Source: a virus. Taken from it: a stretch of DNA of 44,442 nt. The position numbers and the translations under genes are program-made. Each line of letters begins with the position of its first letter. The first letter of the stretch is position 1. Below the pieces are notes generated by a model. That model was given only the letters and a program-made list of their open reading frames with translations. It searched no databases and was not told where the DNA came from. The stretch lies in IMG/VR virus record IMGVR_UViG_3300025141_000197, positions 1-44,442 of that record, one strand, 5' to 3'. Shown here piece by piece: positions 6,870-15,874 of the stretch.

Positions 6870-7613
6870 ATGGCGAAGAAGACCAAGAAGACCGGCGGCG
6901 CGGCGGCGAAAGCCAAAGAAGCAATGAAGAAGGCTAAGGCTGCGGAGAAGGAAGCTGCCAAGGCTGAGAAGCTAGCCGCCAAGGAGAAGGCTGCGAAGGC
7001 TAAGGCTGCTGCCCAGAAGAAGGCTGAGAAGGCTCTCGATCCGCTCGCCAAGGAAATCAACAGCCGCTTGGAGTTGGCTGCGAAGAGTGAGGGTAAGGCT
7101 GACGATCACCGTCTCACAGCGGCGATCAGGCTGGACGAGGTGAAGACCCGTTGCGATGAGTTGGGTCTGAAGTTCAAATCTTGGTGCGAAAATAACCTCG
7201 ATGAGAAGTGGTCCTATGAAAACGCTCGCAAGCTGGCTCGCATCGGCGCTGCCGACGATCCTAAGCTGGCGTTGGAAGACCTTCGCGTAGGCACCCGTCA
7301 GAAGATGAAGGAGAAGCGGGACAAGGATAAGAAGGAGAAGAAGGAAGCTCCTAAGAAGTCCGCGCCCAAGGTTGCTGAGGAAGCTTTCGACAATATGTCG
7401 AAGGATGACGCAGAGAAGGTGATCAAGAAAGCGGTAAAGAAGCATAAGCTCAGAAGCAAGGCCGTTGGTAAGGGCCTTGAGGGTGCTATCGATGCTTTCG
7501 AAGGTCTGGACGCCAAAGACAAGATGCGGCTCCTGGCTCACATGGCCGAGAAGATGGACGCTGAGGTTACCATCTTTGGTGAGGACATCCACAAGGCTGT
7601 GGAAGACCTGTAG
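6870..7613 (+). CDS. Basic Ala/Lys-rich protein, DNA-binding candidate (paralogue of the 43274-44131 product)
   Basis: The ATG is preceded by GAGGAGGG. The 247-residue protein starts with an Ala/Lys/Glu-rich helical tail resembling histone H1-like or coiled-coil tails (residues 1-60). A central domain follows with a K-S-W-C-E-N-N-L then Y-E-N-A-R-K-L-A-R-I-G-A-A segment (about 110-140), a pattern recalling the helical core of DUF3102-type phage proteins. A Lys-rich linker and a helical C-terminal domain (about 190-247) end the protein. The product at 43274-44131 has the same architecture and near-identical segments such as ARIGAA and PKLALEDLR. DNA binding is inferred from composition and helices. 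It is a candidate ligand of the palindromes, unproven. Confidence 0.75.
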   Translation: MAKKTKKTGGAAAKAKEAMKKAKAAEKEAAKAEKLAAKEKAAKAKAAAQKKAEKALDPLAKEINSRLELAAKSEGKADDHRLTAAIRLDEVKTRCDELGLKFKSWCENNLDEKWSYENARKLARIGAADDPKLALEDLRVGTRQKMKEKRDKDKKEKKEAPKKSAPKVAEEAFDNMSKDDAEKVIKKAVKKHKLRSKAVGKGLEGAIDAFEGLDAKDKMRLLAHMAEKMDAEVTIFGEDIHKAVEDL

Positions 7614-7625
7614 ACCTGAAACTAG

Positions 7626-7653
7626 CCTGGGATCACGTGATCCCAGGTTTTTT
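7626..7653 (+). terminator. Intrinsic terminator built on a palindrome copy
   Basis: Palindrome copy 8 is extended by CC and GG into an 11-bp inverted repeat followed at once by a run of seven T. On the plus strand this is a plausible Rho-independent terminator between the basic protein and thyX, although the loop can be no more than about four bases after partial melting. Confidence 0.55.
7628..7645. repeat. Dispersed palindrome, copy 8 (perfect G-type)
   Basis: TGGGATCACGTGATCCCA, the full 18-bp consensus. It lies 24 nt before the thyX ATG and is followed by a T-run. Confidence 0.9.
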
Positions 7654-7669
7654 TCTGGAGGGAATTCAA

Positions 7670-8413
7670 ATGAAGATCGACGTTCTAGATCACGGTTATG
7701 TGATCCTTCGCAACATCGCTGGTCCCACCCCACGTGTTGATAAAGTTGGCTGGGATGGGATTGGGTCACGCTTCGACGCTGATGATACGGACCCAGCCAA
7801 TGCTGCTCGCTTCTCCTTCGACGGTGCCGACGACAAGGATCGCACCCGCGAGGAAGATTTGAAGCTGGCTGAATACCTTCTCAAGAATGGCCACACTACA
7901 CCATTCGAGATGATCGAGGTTTGGTTTGAGATGCAAATGCCTATTTTCGTGGCGCGACAGTTTGTTCGCCATAGGACGGTCAGCATCAACGAGGTATCGG
8001 CGCGCTACACCAAGCTACCCAATCAGTTCTATATCCCTGACCCTGTTAACGTAGGAGTGAAGTCTGCGACCAATAAGCAAGGGAGAAATATCAAAGAGGG
8101 GGATATTGAGAATGCTTATGCTTGGGTTAATATGATAGAGAAACATTGTGAAGTGTCTTATTTGGGGTATGCAACATCCCTCGATAATGGCATCCCTAAC
8201 GAGCTGGCGCGTATGATCCTGCCGCTCAACATTTACACGAAGTGGCTTTGGAACCAGGACCTCCACAACCTCATGCACTGTATGAAGCTGCGCCTTCACA
8301 GCCACGCTCAGTTTGAGGCTCGCGCTTACGCCCAGGCTATGTATGACCTGTTGAGGAGGGTGCTACCGCACAGCATGGACCTGTTTGATAAGTACCGAAG
8401 GATAGAGGAGTAA
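7670..8413 (+). CDS. thyX: Flavin-dependent thymidylate synthase
   Basis: The start is ATG 7670 behind GGAGGG; an upstream in-frame start would read out of the palindrome. At 247 residues it has normal ThyX length. The family signature RHRxxSxNExSxRY is present as R-H-R-T-V-S-I-N-E-V-S-A-R-Y-T near residue 100. ThyX makes dTMP from dUMP using FAD, NADPH and methylene-tetrahydrofolate as a homotetramer in the cytoplasm, and here would supply thymidine for phage DNA synthesis. A probable terminator precedes it, so it may have its own promoter. A 20-residue membrane peptide gene follows within 4 nt. Confidence 0.95.
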   Translation: MKIDVLDHGYVILRNIAGPTPRVDKVGWDGIGSRFDADDTDPANAARFSFDGADDKDRTREEDLKLAEYLLKNGHTTPFEMIEVWFEMQMPIFVARQFVRHRTVSINEVSARYTKLPNQFYIPDPVNVGVKSATNKQGRNIKEGDIENAYAWVNMIEKHCEVSYLGYATSLDNGIPNELARMILPLNIYTKWLWNQDLHNLMHCMKLRLHSHAQFEARAYAQAMYDLLRRVLPHSMDLFDKYRRIEE

Positions 8414-8417
8414 GGAG

Positions 8418-8480
8418 ATGGATTTCGCCACTATCACTATCATTCTCATTATCTTAGCAGCGTTTCTAGGACAATCATGA
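8418..8480 (+). CDS. Twenty-residue hydrophobic membrane peptide
   Basis: A minute frame with ATG 8418 and TGA 8478-8480, starting 4 nt after the thyX stop; TAAGGAG around that stop gives a close ribosome binding site. The peptide MDFATITIILIILAAFLGQS is one hydrophobic segment. Its TGA overlaps the next gene's ATG (ATGA). Position and overlap suggest real translation, at least as a coupling leader for the helicase gene; a toxin-like or membrane regulatory role is possible. Its shortness keeps confidence moderate. Confidence 0.45.
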   Translation: MDFATITIILIILAAFLGQS

Positions 8481-9934
8481 GCGACCATGCGGTAGAAGCA
8501 AGCTGGGCGACGGAGCCAATGTTCTATGAGGCTCCCTCGCCACCAGGGCAAGACCCACGCCAGTACCAGTATGCAGCCGTGGAGTATTGCCTCTCTCGCG
8601 ATCACGCGCTCATAGGGGATGCTCCAGGGCTTGGCAAGACTATTGAGCTGATCATGCTCTCTAATGCTATTGAGGCTAAGAAGAACCTAGTCGTATGCCC
8701 TGCCAGCCTGAGACTGAACTGGGAGAGGGAAATCTGGCGCTGGTCTATGCTGTCTAACGTCCGCACCTACCCAGTCCTTAAGGCCAAGGATGGGGTTAGC
8801 CCAGAGACAAACTACCTCATCGTGTCTTACGATATGCTGAGGAACAATAACATCCTCCAGGCTATCCTCGACTTGCGGTGGGATCACTTGATCCTAGACG
8901 AGGCCCATTACCTCAAAGACCCTAAGGGCAATAAAAGGACGGCAGCTATCTGTGCGGAGGATGGGCTGAGGTCGGTGGCGGGGCGTATTACCATGGCCAG
9001 TGGTACGATCCTCCCGAACCAACCCATCGAATGCTACAACGCAATCCGGCTCTTGAACTGGGACGCTATCGATAACATCAGCGTCGATAGCTTTCGTGAT
9101 TATTTTTATGAGAAAGGGCAGGGTTTCGTCACGGGCAGATACGAGACTACCCTCAAGGATGGGAGCAAGGTGTGGAAGTATGGCCCGCACTGGTCAGAGG
9201 AGGTCCGCAACGTCCCCTGCAATCTTGAACAGCTTCGCACTATCCTTCGCGGCGAGATAATGATCCGCCGCCTCAAGGAAGACGTACTCCCAGAGCTACC
9301 CAAAAAGCAATGGCACGTGTTCCCTCTGGCTGCGTCGAGTGAAGTCAAGAAGGCAATGGCCGACAAGAGTTGGAGTAAGGTCGAGAAGCTATACGAACTA
9401 GACGCTGGCGCATTTGATGAAGGCATCCCTATTGACGGTGCTATCTCGACAGCCTTCCGCTTGTTGGGCGAGGCCACGGCTCCTTCTATCGCTGACTATA
9501 TCGATGACCTTTTCGATAGTGGTGTGGAGAAGTTAGTGGTTGGCGCGTGGCATAGGTCAGTGCTAGACTACCTTAAGGAACGCCTAGGGAAATATGGTGT
9601 TGCGTACATGGATGGCAGCACCAGCACCAAGAGGAAGCAAGCCCAGGTCGATCTGTTTCAAGAGGACGCAGACATACGCATTATGCTTGGTCAGGTCCAG
9701 CCCTTGGGAGAAGGGTGGACGCTAACTGAGGCCCAGGATGTAGTACAAGCTGAACCCTGGTGGGTGCCAGGAAAGAACGATCAGTTGTTGGAGCGCACAC
9801 ATCGCTTCGGCCAGGAGGGAGACAGGGTGCTAGGGCATATGCCTTTCGTCCCCGGTACTCTGCATGAGAAGATCATTAGCCAGGTTGTGACTAAGGATCG
9901 CAACATCTATGAGACGCTTGATGTAAGAGATTGA
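8477..9934 (+). CDS. SNF2/SWI2-family DEAH helicase
   Basis: A 485-residue superfamily 2 ATPase of the compact phage SNF2 type. Motif I is G-D-A-P-G-L-G-K-T (about residues 47-55) and motif II is D-E-A-H (about 141-144). A SGTILPNQP segment corresponds to motif III. The C-terminal RecA-like domain ends with ERTHRFGQEGDR, equivalent to motif VI (H-R-x-G-Q). Such proteins translocate on duplex DNA and are common in phage replication and recombination modules; the exact role here is open. Next to ThyX and upstream of DUF2800 and DUF2815 genes, it fits a replication/recombination cassette. Confidence 0.92.
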   Translation: MSDHAVEASWATEPMFYEAPSPPGQDPRQYQYAAVEYCLSRDHALIGDAPGLGKTIELIMLSNAIEAKKNLVVCPASLRLNWEREIWRWSMLSNVRTYPVLKAKDGVSPETNYLIVSYDMLRNNNILQAILDLRWDHLILDEAHYLKDPKGNKRTAAICAEDGLRSVAGRITMASGTILPNQPIECYNAIRLLNWDAIDNISVDSFRDYFYEKGQGFVTGRYETTLKDGSKVWKYGPHWSEEVRNVPCNLEQLRTILRGEIMIRRLKEDVLPELPKKQWHVFPLAASSEVKKAMADKSWSKVEKLYELDAGAFDEGIPIDGAISTAFRLLGEATAPSIADYIDDLFDSGVEKLVVGAWHRSVLDYLKERLGKYGVAYMDGSTSTKRKQAQVDLFQEDADIRIMLGQVQPLGEGWTLTEAQDVVQAEPWWVPGKNDQLLERTHRFGQEGDRVLGHMPFVPGTLHEKIISQVVTKDRNIYETLDVRD

Positions 9935-9941
9935 GGTTGCC

Positions 9942-10229
9942 ATGCCTGAACTGGACTTAATGAAGAACTGGTTACTGTTCGGGGTGGCAATCTTTGCGCC
10001 GATAAGCGCATGGTTCGCGATGAAGTATGGCCAGAGGGAGAATACCAACAAGCTAAAAGATCAGGATGAGCGCATCAAAGCCTTGGCTGAACAAGTCAAG
10101 GCGCAGTGGCAGAAGTCGGATCAGATTAGCGTCGGGACACAGAAAGTGGAGACTACGATAAAGTGGCTTAAGGCCGACGCTGCTAGGATCGATAACGTAG
10201 TTGAATACATGAGGAGGAAAGACAGTTGA
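9942..10229 (+). CDS. Membrane-anchored coiled-coil protein, 95 residues
   Basis: Starts 7 nt after the helicase stop with GAGGT upstream. Residues about 9-27 form one transmembrane segment (WLLFGVAIFAPISAWFAM). The rest is a charged coiled coil (KLKDQDERIKALAEQVKAQ and onward). The layout is like the product at 17261-17521 in the lysis cassette, which is also one membrane helix followed by a coiled coil, but here it sits among replication genes. It could tether replication proteins to the membrane or act late in lysis; neither can be shown by reading. Confidence 0.7.
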   Translation: MPELDLMKNWLLFGVAIFAPISAWFAMKYGQRENTNKLKDQDERIKALAEQVKAQWQKSDQISVGTQKVETTIKWLKADAARIDNVVEYMRRKDS

Positions 10230-10254
10230 CCACACCTTTTAGTTCGCTTACAAT
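10226..10254 (+). promoter_or_regulatory. Sigma70-like promoter upstream of the poly-Glu gene
   Basis: TTGACC (10226-10231) and TACAAT (10249-10254) are separated by exactly 17 nt, and the -10 ends 30 nt before the ATG at 10285. The -35 overlaps the stop codon of the preceding gene. It is the best promoter match I find on the plus strand and would drive the DUF2800/DUF2815 genes. Confidence 0.6.
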
Positions 10255-10284
10255 TATCAATCGTACTCATGAAGGAGGGAAATC

Positions 10285-11030
<746 letters not shown>

Positions 11031-11034
<4 letters not shown>

Positions 11035-12254
11035 GCGAGCTACAAGCTCACTCTCCTCTAGGAGCGAGTGGGGCATACCGTTGGATGGTATGCCCCGGCT
11101 CCGTGGGTCATAGCGCTGGCGTTATTGACCCAGAGAGTGAGTTCGCAGCCCTTGGCACCGCCGCTCATGCTTTAGCATCCCTATGCCTCACCTCTGGTGA
11201 TGAGATCGATGCGTGGCTTTTAATAGGTGAGTGGGTGTATGAGGGTGAGATCGTTGGACCTGGGCCATCTCCCGAAGATATGCCACACCTGGAACAGGTT
11301 ATCCACATCGACAAGGGTATGGCTGATGCCGTCCAGGTCTACCTCAACGCAGTGCGCTACGAACACCCTGATCAGAACCAGGGCAACACCTGGGTAGAGC
11401 GTAAGTTCCACTGCCCCGATATCCATGAACTATTCTACGGCACTGCCGACTTCGTTCACTACGATGAGGCCAAGTCCACGCTCCACGTATGGGATTACAA
11501 GCATGGTGCTGGGATCGTGGTGGATGTCTTCGCTAACCCTCAGCTCATGTATTACGCTTGTGGAGCGCTCACTGACCTTAGGTTATGGAAAGTGGCAAAA
11601 CGTATTGTCTTACACGTAGCCCAACCTAGGGGTTGGCATAGCGACGGTCCATTGAGGGAGTGGTCAATTACGAAAGGCGAGCTAGCTAACTGGCTAGACG
11701 ATGTTTTAGTTCCAGCTATGGACCGCGCCCAAACATCAACCGACACAGCCAGTGGTGATCACTGCCGGTTCTGTCCCGCTCGTTGGAGGGCTTGCCCACA
11801 ACTCGTTGCTGATGAGAAGGAGCTAACGAAACTCATGGCCAAAATGAAGGAGAAGGGGGGAGCCAAGAAGCTATCCCATAAGGACATCGCTCGCTTGCTC
11901 GACCTGGGCGAGGTGATGAAGATCAGCATCAAGGCGGCGAGGGAGAATGGTTTCGCCCGCGCTGAGGGAGGAGCGAAGATACCAGGGTGGAAGCTGGTCA
12001 AGGCTCGCTCCAATCGCGAGTTCAAGGAGACTGCCGAGAAGGCAGCGATCAAGAAGTTTGGTAAAGACAAAGCTTTCACGACGCCTGAGTTGAAGTCGCC
12101 AGCCAAGATCGACACACTACCAGGAGGGAAGAAGTTCACGACTGAGTACGCTTTCAAACCTGAGAAAGGTATGCAATTGGTTCAAGCCAGTGATGCCCGC
12201 AACGAAGCTGGGCCTAGCACTAGGTCTATGTTCAAACCCCAACACAATAATTAG
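11031..12254 (+). CDS. DUF2800 family PD-(D/E)XK nuclease, Cas4/RecB-like
   Basis: Starts at a GTG overlapping the upstream TGA (GTGA). The 407-residue protein carries the RecB-type nuclease pattern: G-T-A-D-F-V and, about 20 residues later, V-W-D-Y-K-H-G, giving the metal-binding D and the D-x-K. Cysteines at C21 and in H-C-R-F-C-P-A-R-W-R-A-C (about 243-254) match the four-cysteine iron-sulphur site of Cas4/AddB-like nucleases. It probably processes DNA ends for recombination. DUF2800 genes usually lie beside a DUF2815 gene in phages, as here. The C-terminal third is basic and helical. Confidence 0.9.
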
Positions 12255-12268
12255 AAGGAAGATTGACT

Positions 12269-12898
12269 ATGGCCGAAGCGAAGAAGATTGTTACCCCTGT
12301 CGGGCGGATCATCAATGGTTCGTTGTTCACCAAGGAAATCTACACCAACGAGAAGGGGCAGGAGGGAACCCCCAGCTACAAGCTGGAGATGGCTTTCGAG
12401 CCTGATGCGCTGGAGGACCTGGAGGATGCCATCGTCCAGTGCGCCATCGATGAGTGGGGCGACGACGCCGACGACGATTACGATAACGGCGATATCCGTA
12501 GCCCCATTCACGATGGGGATGAGCTTGCCAAGAAGCGCGAGAAGAAGGGCAAGTCGGGCGATGCCTATGCTGGTATGGAAATCATTCGTGCCAGCACCAT
12601 CTACAACGCTCACGGCGAAGATGCCCCCGGTGGTATCTACGTGGCCGACGCTGCTGCTGAGCAGTTGACGTTCGATGAGCGTGGTAAGGTCTACAACGGC
12701 AGCTATGGCATCGCTATCGTGACCCCCAGTGCCTACGAGATCAGCGGCAACCGTGGCGTCACGTTGTACCTCCAGGCTTACCAGTTCGCCAAGGACGGCG
12801 AGCCTCTGCGTGGCGTCAACGCTGGCGCTTCGATGTTCACCTCTCAGGTGAGCGACAAGAGCGAGGGCAAAGGTCGCCGCAAGCGCAAAAGTAAGTAG
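12269..12898 (+). CDS. DUF2815 single-stranded DNA-binding protein
   Basis: I chose ATG 12269, behind AGAAGGAAG, over the TTG two codons upstream. The 209-residue product has the features of the DUF2815 family: an N-terminal G-R-I-I-N-G-S-L-F strand, an ARG-like beta core with Y-I/V-Q-A-Y-Q-F near the end, and a variable charged middle (DDADDDYDNGD). DUF2815 proteins bind ssDNA and act as the phage's SSB-like partner in replication and recombination. It ends in a basic tail (GKGRRKRKSK), unlike the acidic tails of bacterial SSB. A terminator follows at 12957-12997. Confidence 0.85.
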   Translation: MAEAKKIVTPVGRIINGSLFTKEIYTNEKGQEGTPSYKLEMAFEPDALEDLEDAIVQCAIDEWGDDADDDYDNGDIRSPIHDGDELAKKREKKGKSGDAYAGMEIIRASTIYNAHGEDAPGGIYVADAAAEQLTFDERGKVYNGSYGIAIVTPSAYEISGNRGVTLYLQAYQFAKDGEPLRGVNAGASMFTSQVSDKSEGKGRRKRKSK

Positions 12899-12956
12899 GT
12901 TTCTACGAGAGGGATCATGGGTTTACCCACTCTCATGTTGAAGTCTCGTAGGGAAG

Positions 12957-12997
12957 CTAGGGGTGTGTTCTCGCGGGCGCACCCCTAGTGCTTTTTT
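12957..12997 (+). terminator. Intrinsic terminator after the DUF2815 gene
   Basis: Arms CTAGGGGTG (12957-12965) and CACCCCTAG (12980-12988) form a perfect 9-bp stem with a 14-nt loop, followed by TGCTTTTTTG. It lies 12 nt before the next gene's start, so it would attenuate transcription into the polymerase genes. A 23-codon frame (12917-12988) ends within the stem. Confidence 0.75.
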
Positions 12998-13009
12998 GAG
13001 GAGGGAAAT

Positions 13010-13510
13010 ATGAAGATCATCGTTGGCCAACCACCTAACTACGAAGAGATCGTCAAGGCGATCCCCAGCGTCAAGAAGTTCAGCGTTATCTATGCCTGGG
13101 GTGACCGTATGTATGCCCCCACCACCAAGACCGTTCCCAAGCATCTCATCGCCCATGAGAGCGTCCACATGGCTCGCCAGAGGGCTTTCGTGATCGCGCT
13201 GTACGAGACGCAGTGGGAGAGCATCACCGAAGCCAGTCGCGAGGAGGGCATCGACGCTTGGTGGAACTGCTATCTCAACGATATGAAGTTCCGCTTCGAT
13301 GAGGAGCTTCCCGCGCACCAGGGCGAGTACCTTTGGTTCCTTCAGAATGGGGCGCATCGACCGGAGCGGCGGCGAGCGCTGTCTGAGATTTCTCGTCGTC
13401 TGGCTGGGCCACTCTATGGTCGTCTCATCACCAAGGGCGCAGCCAGGGAGCTGATGGAGATCGTTCACGGCTGGCGGGATCACGTGATCCCAAAGGAGGT
13501 GGAGGTATGA
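13010..13510 (+). CDS. HExxH-motif protein, putative zinc metalloprotease-like
   Basis: ATG 13010 follows GAGGAGGG. The 166-residue protein contains I-A-H-E-S-V-H-M-A-R-Q near residues 46-56, a canonical HExxH zincin motif, and Trp/Tyr-rich helices after it (E-A-S-R-E-E-G-I-D-A-W-W-N-C-Y). The third zinc ligand may be E79 or E83 on the following helix. It is small for a protease and lies in the replication module, so its substrate is unknown; it may be a minimal peptidase or a degenerate fold. The palindrome at 13475 encodes R-D-H-V-I-P at its C-terminus and lies 14 nt before the next gene. Confidence 0.75.
   Translation: MKIIVGQPPNYEEIVKAIPSVKKFSVIYAWGDRMYAPTTKTVPKHLIAHESVHMARQRAFVIALYETQWESITEASREEGIDAWWNCYLNDMKFRFDEELPAHQGEYLWFLQNGAHRPERRRALSEISRRLAGPLYGRLITKGAARELMEIVHGWRDHVIPKEVEV
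13475..13492. repeat. Dispersed palindrome, copy 10 (at a gene end)
   Basis: CGGGATCACGTGATCCCA, with a perfect 16-bp core. It is inside the last codons of the HExxH gene, in the D-H-V-I frame, and ends 14 nt before the ATG at 13507, the same spacing as the intergenic copies. Confidence 0.9.
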
Positions 13511-13704
13511 GGTTTATCTTAAACGAGGCGGGTCAGGGAAATGACATTCTCATGCTACGGACAGCCAGAAGTATCTGGTACAAGCTTCGGGACGGAGAGA
13601 TGGCGGTTGGCGACGTAGGAGTGCTAAGGTGGGACGACGGGTCAGATTACACCTATCGCATAAACAAGAGCAGTATATCTGTCTGGTCTACGAGTAAGTC
13701 ATGA
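13507..13704 (+). CDS. Small hypothetical protein, 65 residues
   Basis: ATG 13507 overlaps the preceding stop as ATGA and has AAAGGAGGTGGAGG just upstream. The product is a small basic, beta-like protein (W-Y-K-L-R-D-G-E, then YTYRINKSSISVW). Its TGA overlaps the polymerase ATG, so the two are translationally coupled. No family recognised. Confidence 0.65.
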   Translation: MRFILNEAGQGNDILMLRTARSIWYKLRDGEMAVGDVGVLRWDDGSDYTYRINKSSISVWSTSKS

Positions 13705-15710
13705 CTATCGTCCTCGATTTCGAAACCCGCAGCGAAGCTGACCTAACTAAGGTTGGCGCTTGGTCCTACTCCGAACACCCCAGCACTGAAATCATCTGCG
13801 CTAGTTGGGCGGTGGACGATGGGAAGATCGATCACTGGGTGAACCCTGACATAGGCAGAGTGCCGGGGGTGCGATCTAAGTTCCCTATAGATGACTGGGC
13901 TTACATGGGCTACCCAGGACAGATCAGCCACATCGAAGCCCACAACGCAGCCTTCGAAGTTTCGATCTGGGAGAACATAGGGGTCAAGCGCCTGGGGTGG
14001 CCTGAGATACCCCTCGACCGCTGGAGGGACAGTATGGCTCTGGCATCCTACTATGCCCTCCCTGCCGCCCTGGACAAGCTCTGTCGCCCCCTTGGGCTTC
14101 CCGGCAAGGACCCGGAGGGTGGGCGGCTCATCACCAAGTACAGCAAACTCCACCTCCCCACCTCCAAATCTGAGATACCACCAGAGGACTTGGCCAAGTT
14201 CGTGGCCTACTGCGATAACGATGTCGAGTTAGAGCGTAAGGTGGGGAACATCCTGGGCGAGCTTCCTGAGGATGAAGAGAAGATTTGGCTCCACGATTTT
14301 ATGGTCGCTCACCGTGGGCTACGGCTGGATCGATCTGGGATCGTGGGCGCTCGACGCATCGTGGATGACAGGGCGGCGGACCTGGAAGCTGAGTTCAAGG
14401 AGCTGACGGGGCTGAAGCCAGGGCAGCGGGATAAGGTGCTAGCCTGGTTAGCTGAGCGTGGCCTGGAGATGGAGAACCTACAGAAGGATACGATAGATGA
14501 TCTCCTCGACGGCTTAGATAGTCCGAAGGGGGATGTGAGGAAGGCGCTTAGTATCCGTCGCCGCCATGCCCGAGCCAGTACCAAGAAAATGGATGCCATG
14601 CTTCGTCATTGCGGCAATGATGGGCGAGCGCGGTGGCAAACTAGGTATCACGGTGCGGCCACAGGCAGGAATACGGGGTCTGGGTTTCAGCCTCTCAATC
14701 TCAGCCGTGGGGAGGGAGTGGACCCTGATCAGATGGTGCGAGACATCAACGTGGGGAGCGCTAAGTGGCTCGACTGTCTCTACGGTGATGCCATGGAAGC
14801 GGTGGGTAATGCCAGCCGTCACTGGATCACAGCTTCGAGGGGCAACCGTATCATCGCTGGGGATTTCGCCAGCATTGAAGCTGTCGTTCTCGCCTTCGTA
14901 GCTGGTGAGAAGTGGAAGATGCAAGCGTTCCTCGACGGCGAACCTATCTACGAACTCATGGGAGATGAAATCCATGGACTACCCCCTGGAACAGTCACTA
15001 AGAAAACTCATCCTTTTGAACGTCAGGACGGGAAAACGGGAGAGCTTGCTTTCGGTTATCAAGGCGCGCTTGGCGCGTGGCGAAATTTTGATGACAGCGA
15101 CCGACACACAGATGAGAGGGTTATCGAAATCTGCCGAGCCTGGAGGGGCAAGCATGACGCTACCACCTCCCTCTGGCCAGCAATGGATGACGCTGCGCTC
15201 GACGCCACGCGATATCCCGACCAGGAATTCGAAGCCATAGAGGGTATCTCATTCGAGAGAGTAGACGGCTGGCTGACGATGGTCCTCCCTGATGGCAAGC
15301 GCCTTTGGTATTGGGCTCCTGAGATACGCATGACCATGCCCCAGTGGCACAAGATCGATGAGCGTGAGGATTGTGCCTCTGGAGATTGCGATTGTAGCCC
15401 CAGGCCACAGCTTACTTATATGTCACAGAAGGAGGGACGGTGGCAGCGGACTTATACCTACGGTGGGAAGCTGACGGAGAACGCTGTCCAGGCTATCTCT
15501 CGTCAGATATTGAAGCCCGCTGAGTTAGCCGCTGAAGCCGCTGGCTATCCTGTGATCCTCTCCGTCTATGATGAGGTGGTCTGTGACGTACCTGAGGACT
15601 TCGGCTCCGCTAAAGAGTTCACACAGATTATGGAATATTATTCTGGGGATTGGTATAGGGGTTGGCCAATCCGTGCTGAGGTATGGGAGGGGGAGAGGTA
15701 TCGCAAATGA
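13701..15710 (+). CDS. polA: Family A DNA polymerase with 3'-5' exonuclease domain
   Basis: This 669-residue enzyme starts in an ATGA overlap. The exonuclease domain opens with V-L-D-F-E-T-R (Exo I, residues 4-10). Polymerase motif A is G-D-F-A-S-I-E-A near residue 386, and motif C is V-Y-D-E-V-V near 622, with Tyr in the position of the usual His. There is no 5'-3' exonuclease domain, which accounts for the short length compared with bacterial Pol I. It is the replicative polymerase of the phage and would work with the primase-helicase at 4696. A Cys-rich insert (DCASGDCDCSPRP) lies near residue 555, not typical of Pol I, and may bind metal. Confidence 0.95.
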   Translation: MTIVLDFETRSEADLTKVGAWSYSEHPSTEIICASWAVDDGKIDHWVNPDIGRVPGVRSKFPIDDWAYMGYPGQISHIEAHNAAFEVSIWENIGVKRLGWPEIPLDRWRDSMALASYYALPAALDKLCRPLGLPGKDPEGGRLITKYSKLHLPTSKSEIPPEDLAKFVAYCDNDVELERKVGNILGELPEDEEKIWLHDFMVAHRGLRLDRSGIVGARRIVDDRAADLEAEFKELTGLKPGQRDKVLAWLAERGLEMENLQKDTIDDLLDGLDSPKGDVRKALSIRRRHARASTKKMDAMLRHCGNDGRARWQTRYHGAATGRNTGSGFQPLNLSRGEGVDPDQMVRDINVGSAKWLDCLYGDAMEAVGNASRHWITASRGNRIIAGDFASIEAVVLAFVAGEKWKMQAFLDGEPIYELMGDEIHGLPPGTVTKKTHPFERQDGKTGELAFGYQGALGAWRNFDDSDRHTDERVIEICRAWRGKHDATTSLWPAMDDAALDATRYPDQEFEAIEGISFERVDGWLTMVLPDGKRLWYWAPEIRMTMPQWHKIDEREDCASGDCDCSPRPQLTYMSQKEGRWQRTYTYGGKLTENAVQAISRQILKPAELAAEAAGYPVILSVYDEVVCDVPEDFGSAKEFTQIMEYYSGDWYRGWPIRAEVWEGERYRK

Positions 15711-15874
15711 CCTGGGAAAAATTACTTGAGCTACCTGAAGGATGGCTGGGAACTCTCGTTGAGGGAAGAATAATCGTCACCCACCCTAACCATCCTCCTA
15801 GGGTGCTGCCTGTATCAGAGATTAAGTTTATGCCTTTCGAGGAGTGGCCTGAGTTGGAGATCGACCATGGGTAA
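15707..15874 (+). CDS. Small hypothetical protein, 55 residues
   Basis: I chose ATG 15707, which overlaps the polymerase stop (ATGA); GGGGGAGAGG lies 8-16 nt upstream. The product starts MTWEKLLELPEGW and has a beta-like middle (GRIIVTHPNHPPRVLPV). It overlaps the nuclease gene by 8 nt. No family recognised. Confidence 0.6.
   Translation: MTWEKLLELPEGWLGTLVEGRIIVTHPNHPPRVLPVSEIKFMPFEEWPELEIDHG

Noticed and set aside
7688-7705. GATCAC-N6-GTGATC within the start of thyX, like a split palindrome
   Set aside because: The half sites match only in their six core bases and the spacing differs from all 22 copies; coding for D-H-G-Y-V-I explains it.
8879-8895. GGGATCACTTGATCCTA over the DEAH motif of the SNF2 helicase
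   Set aside because: The centre and one flank depart from the consensus and the residues W-D-H-L-I-L-D-E are dictated by the conserved motif.
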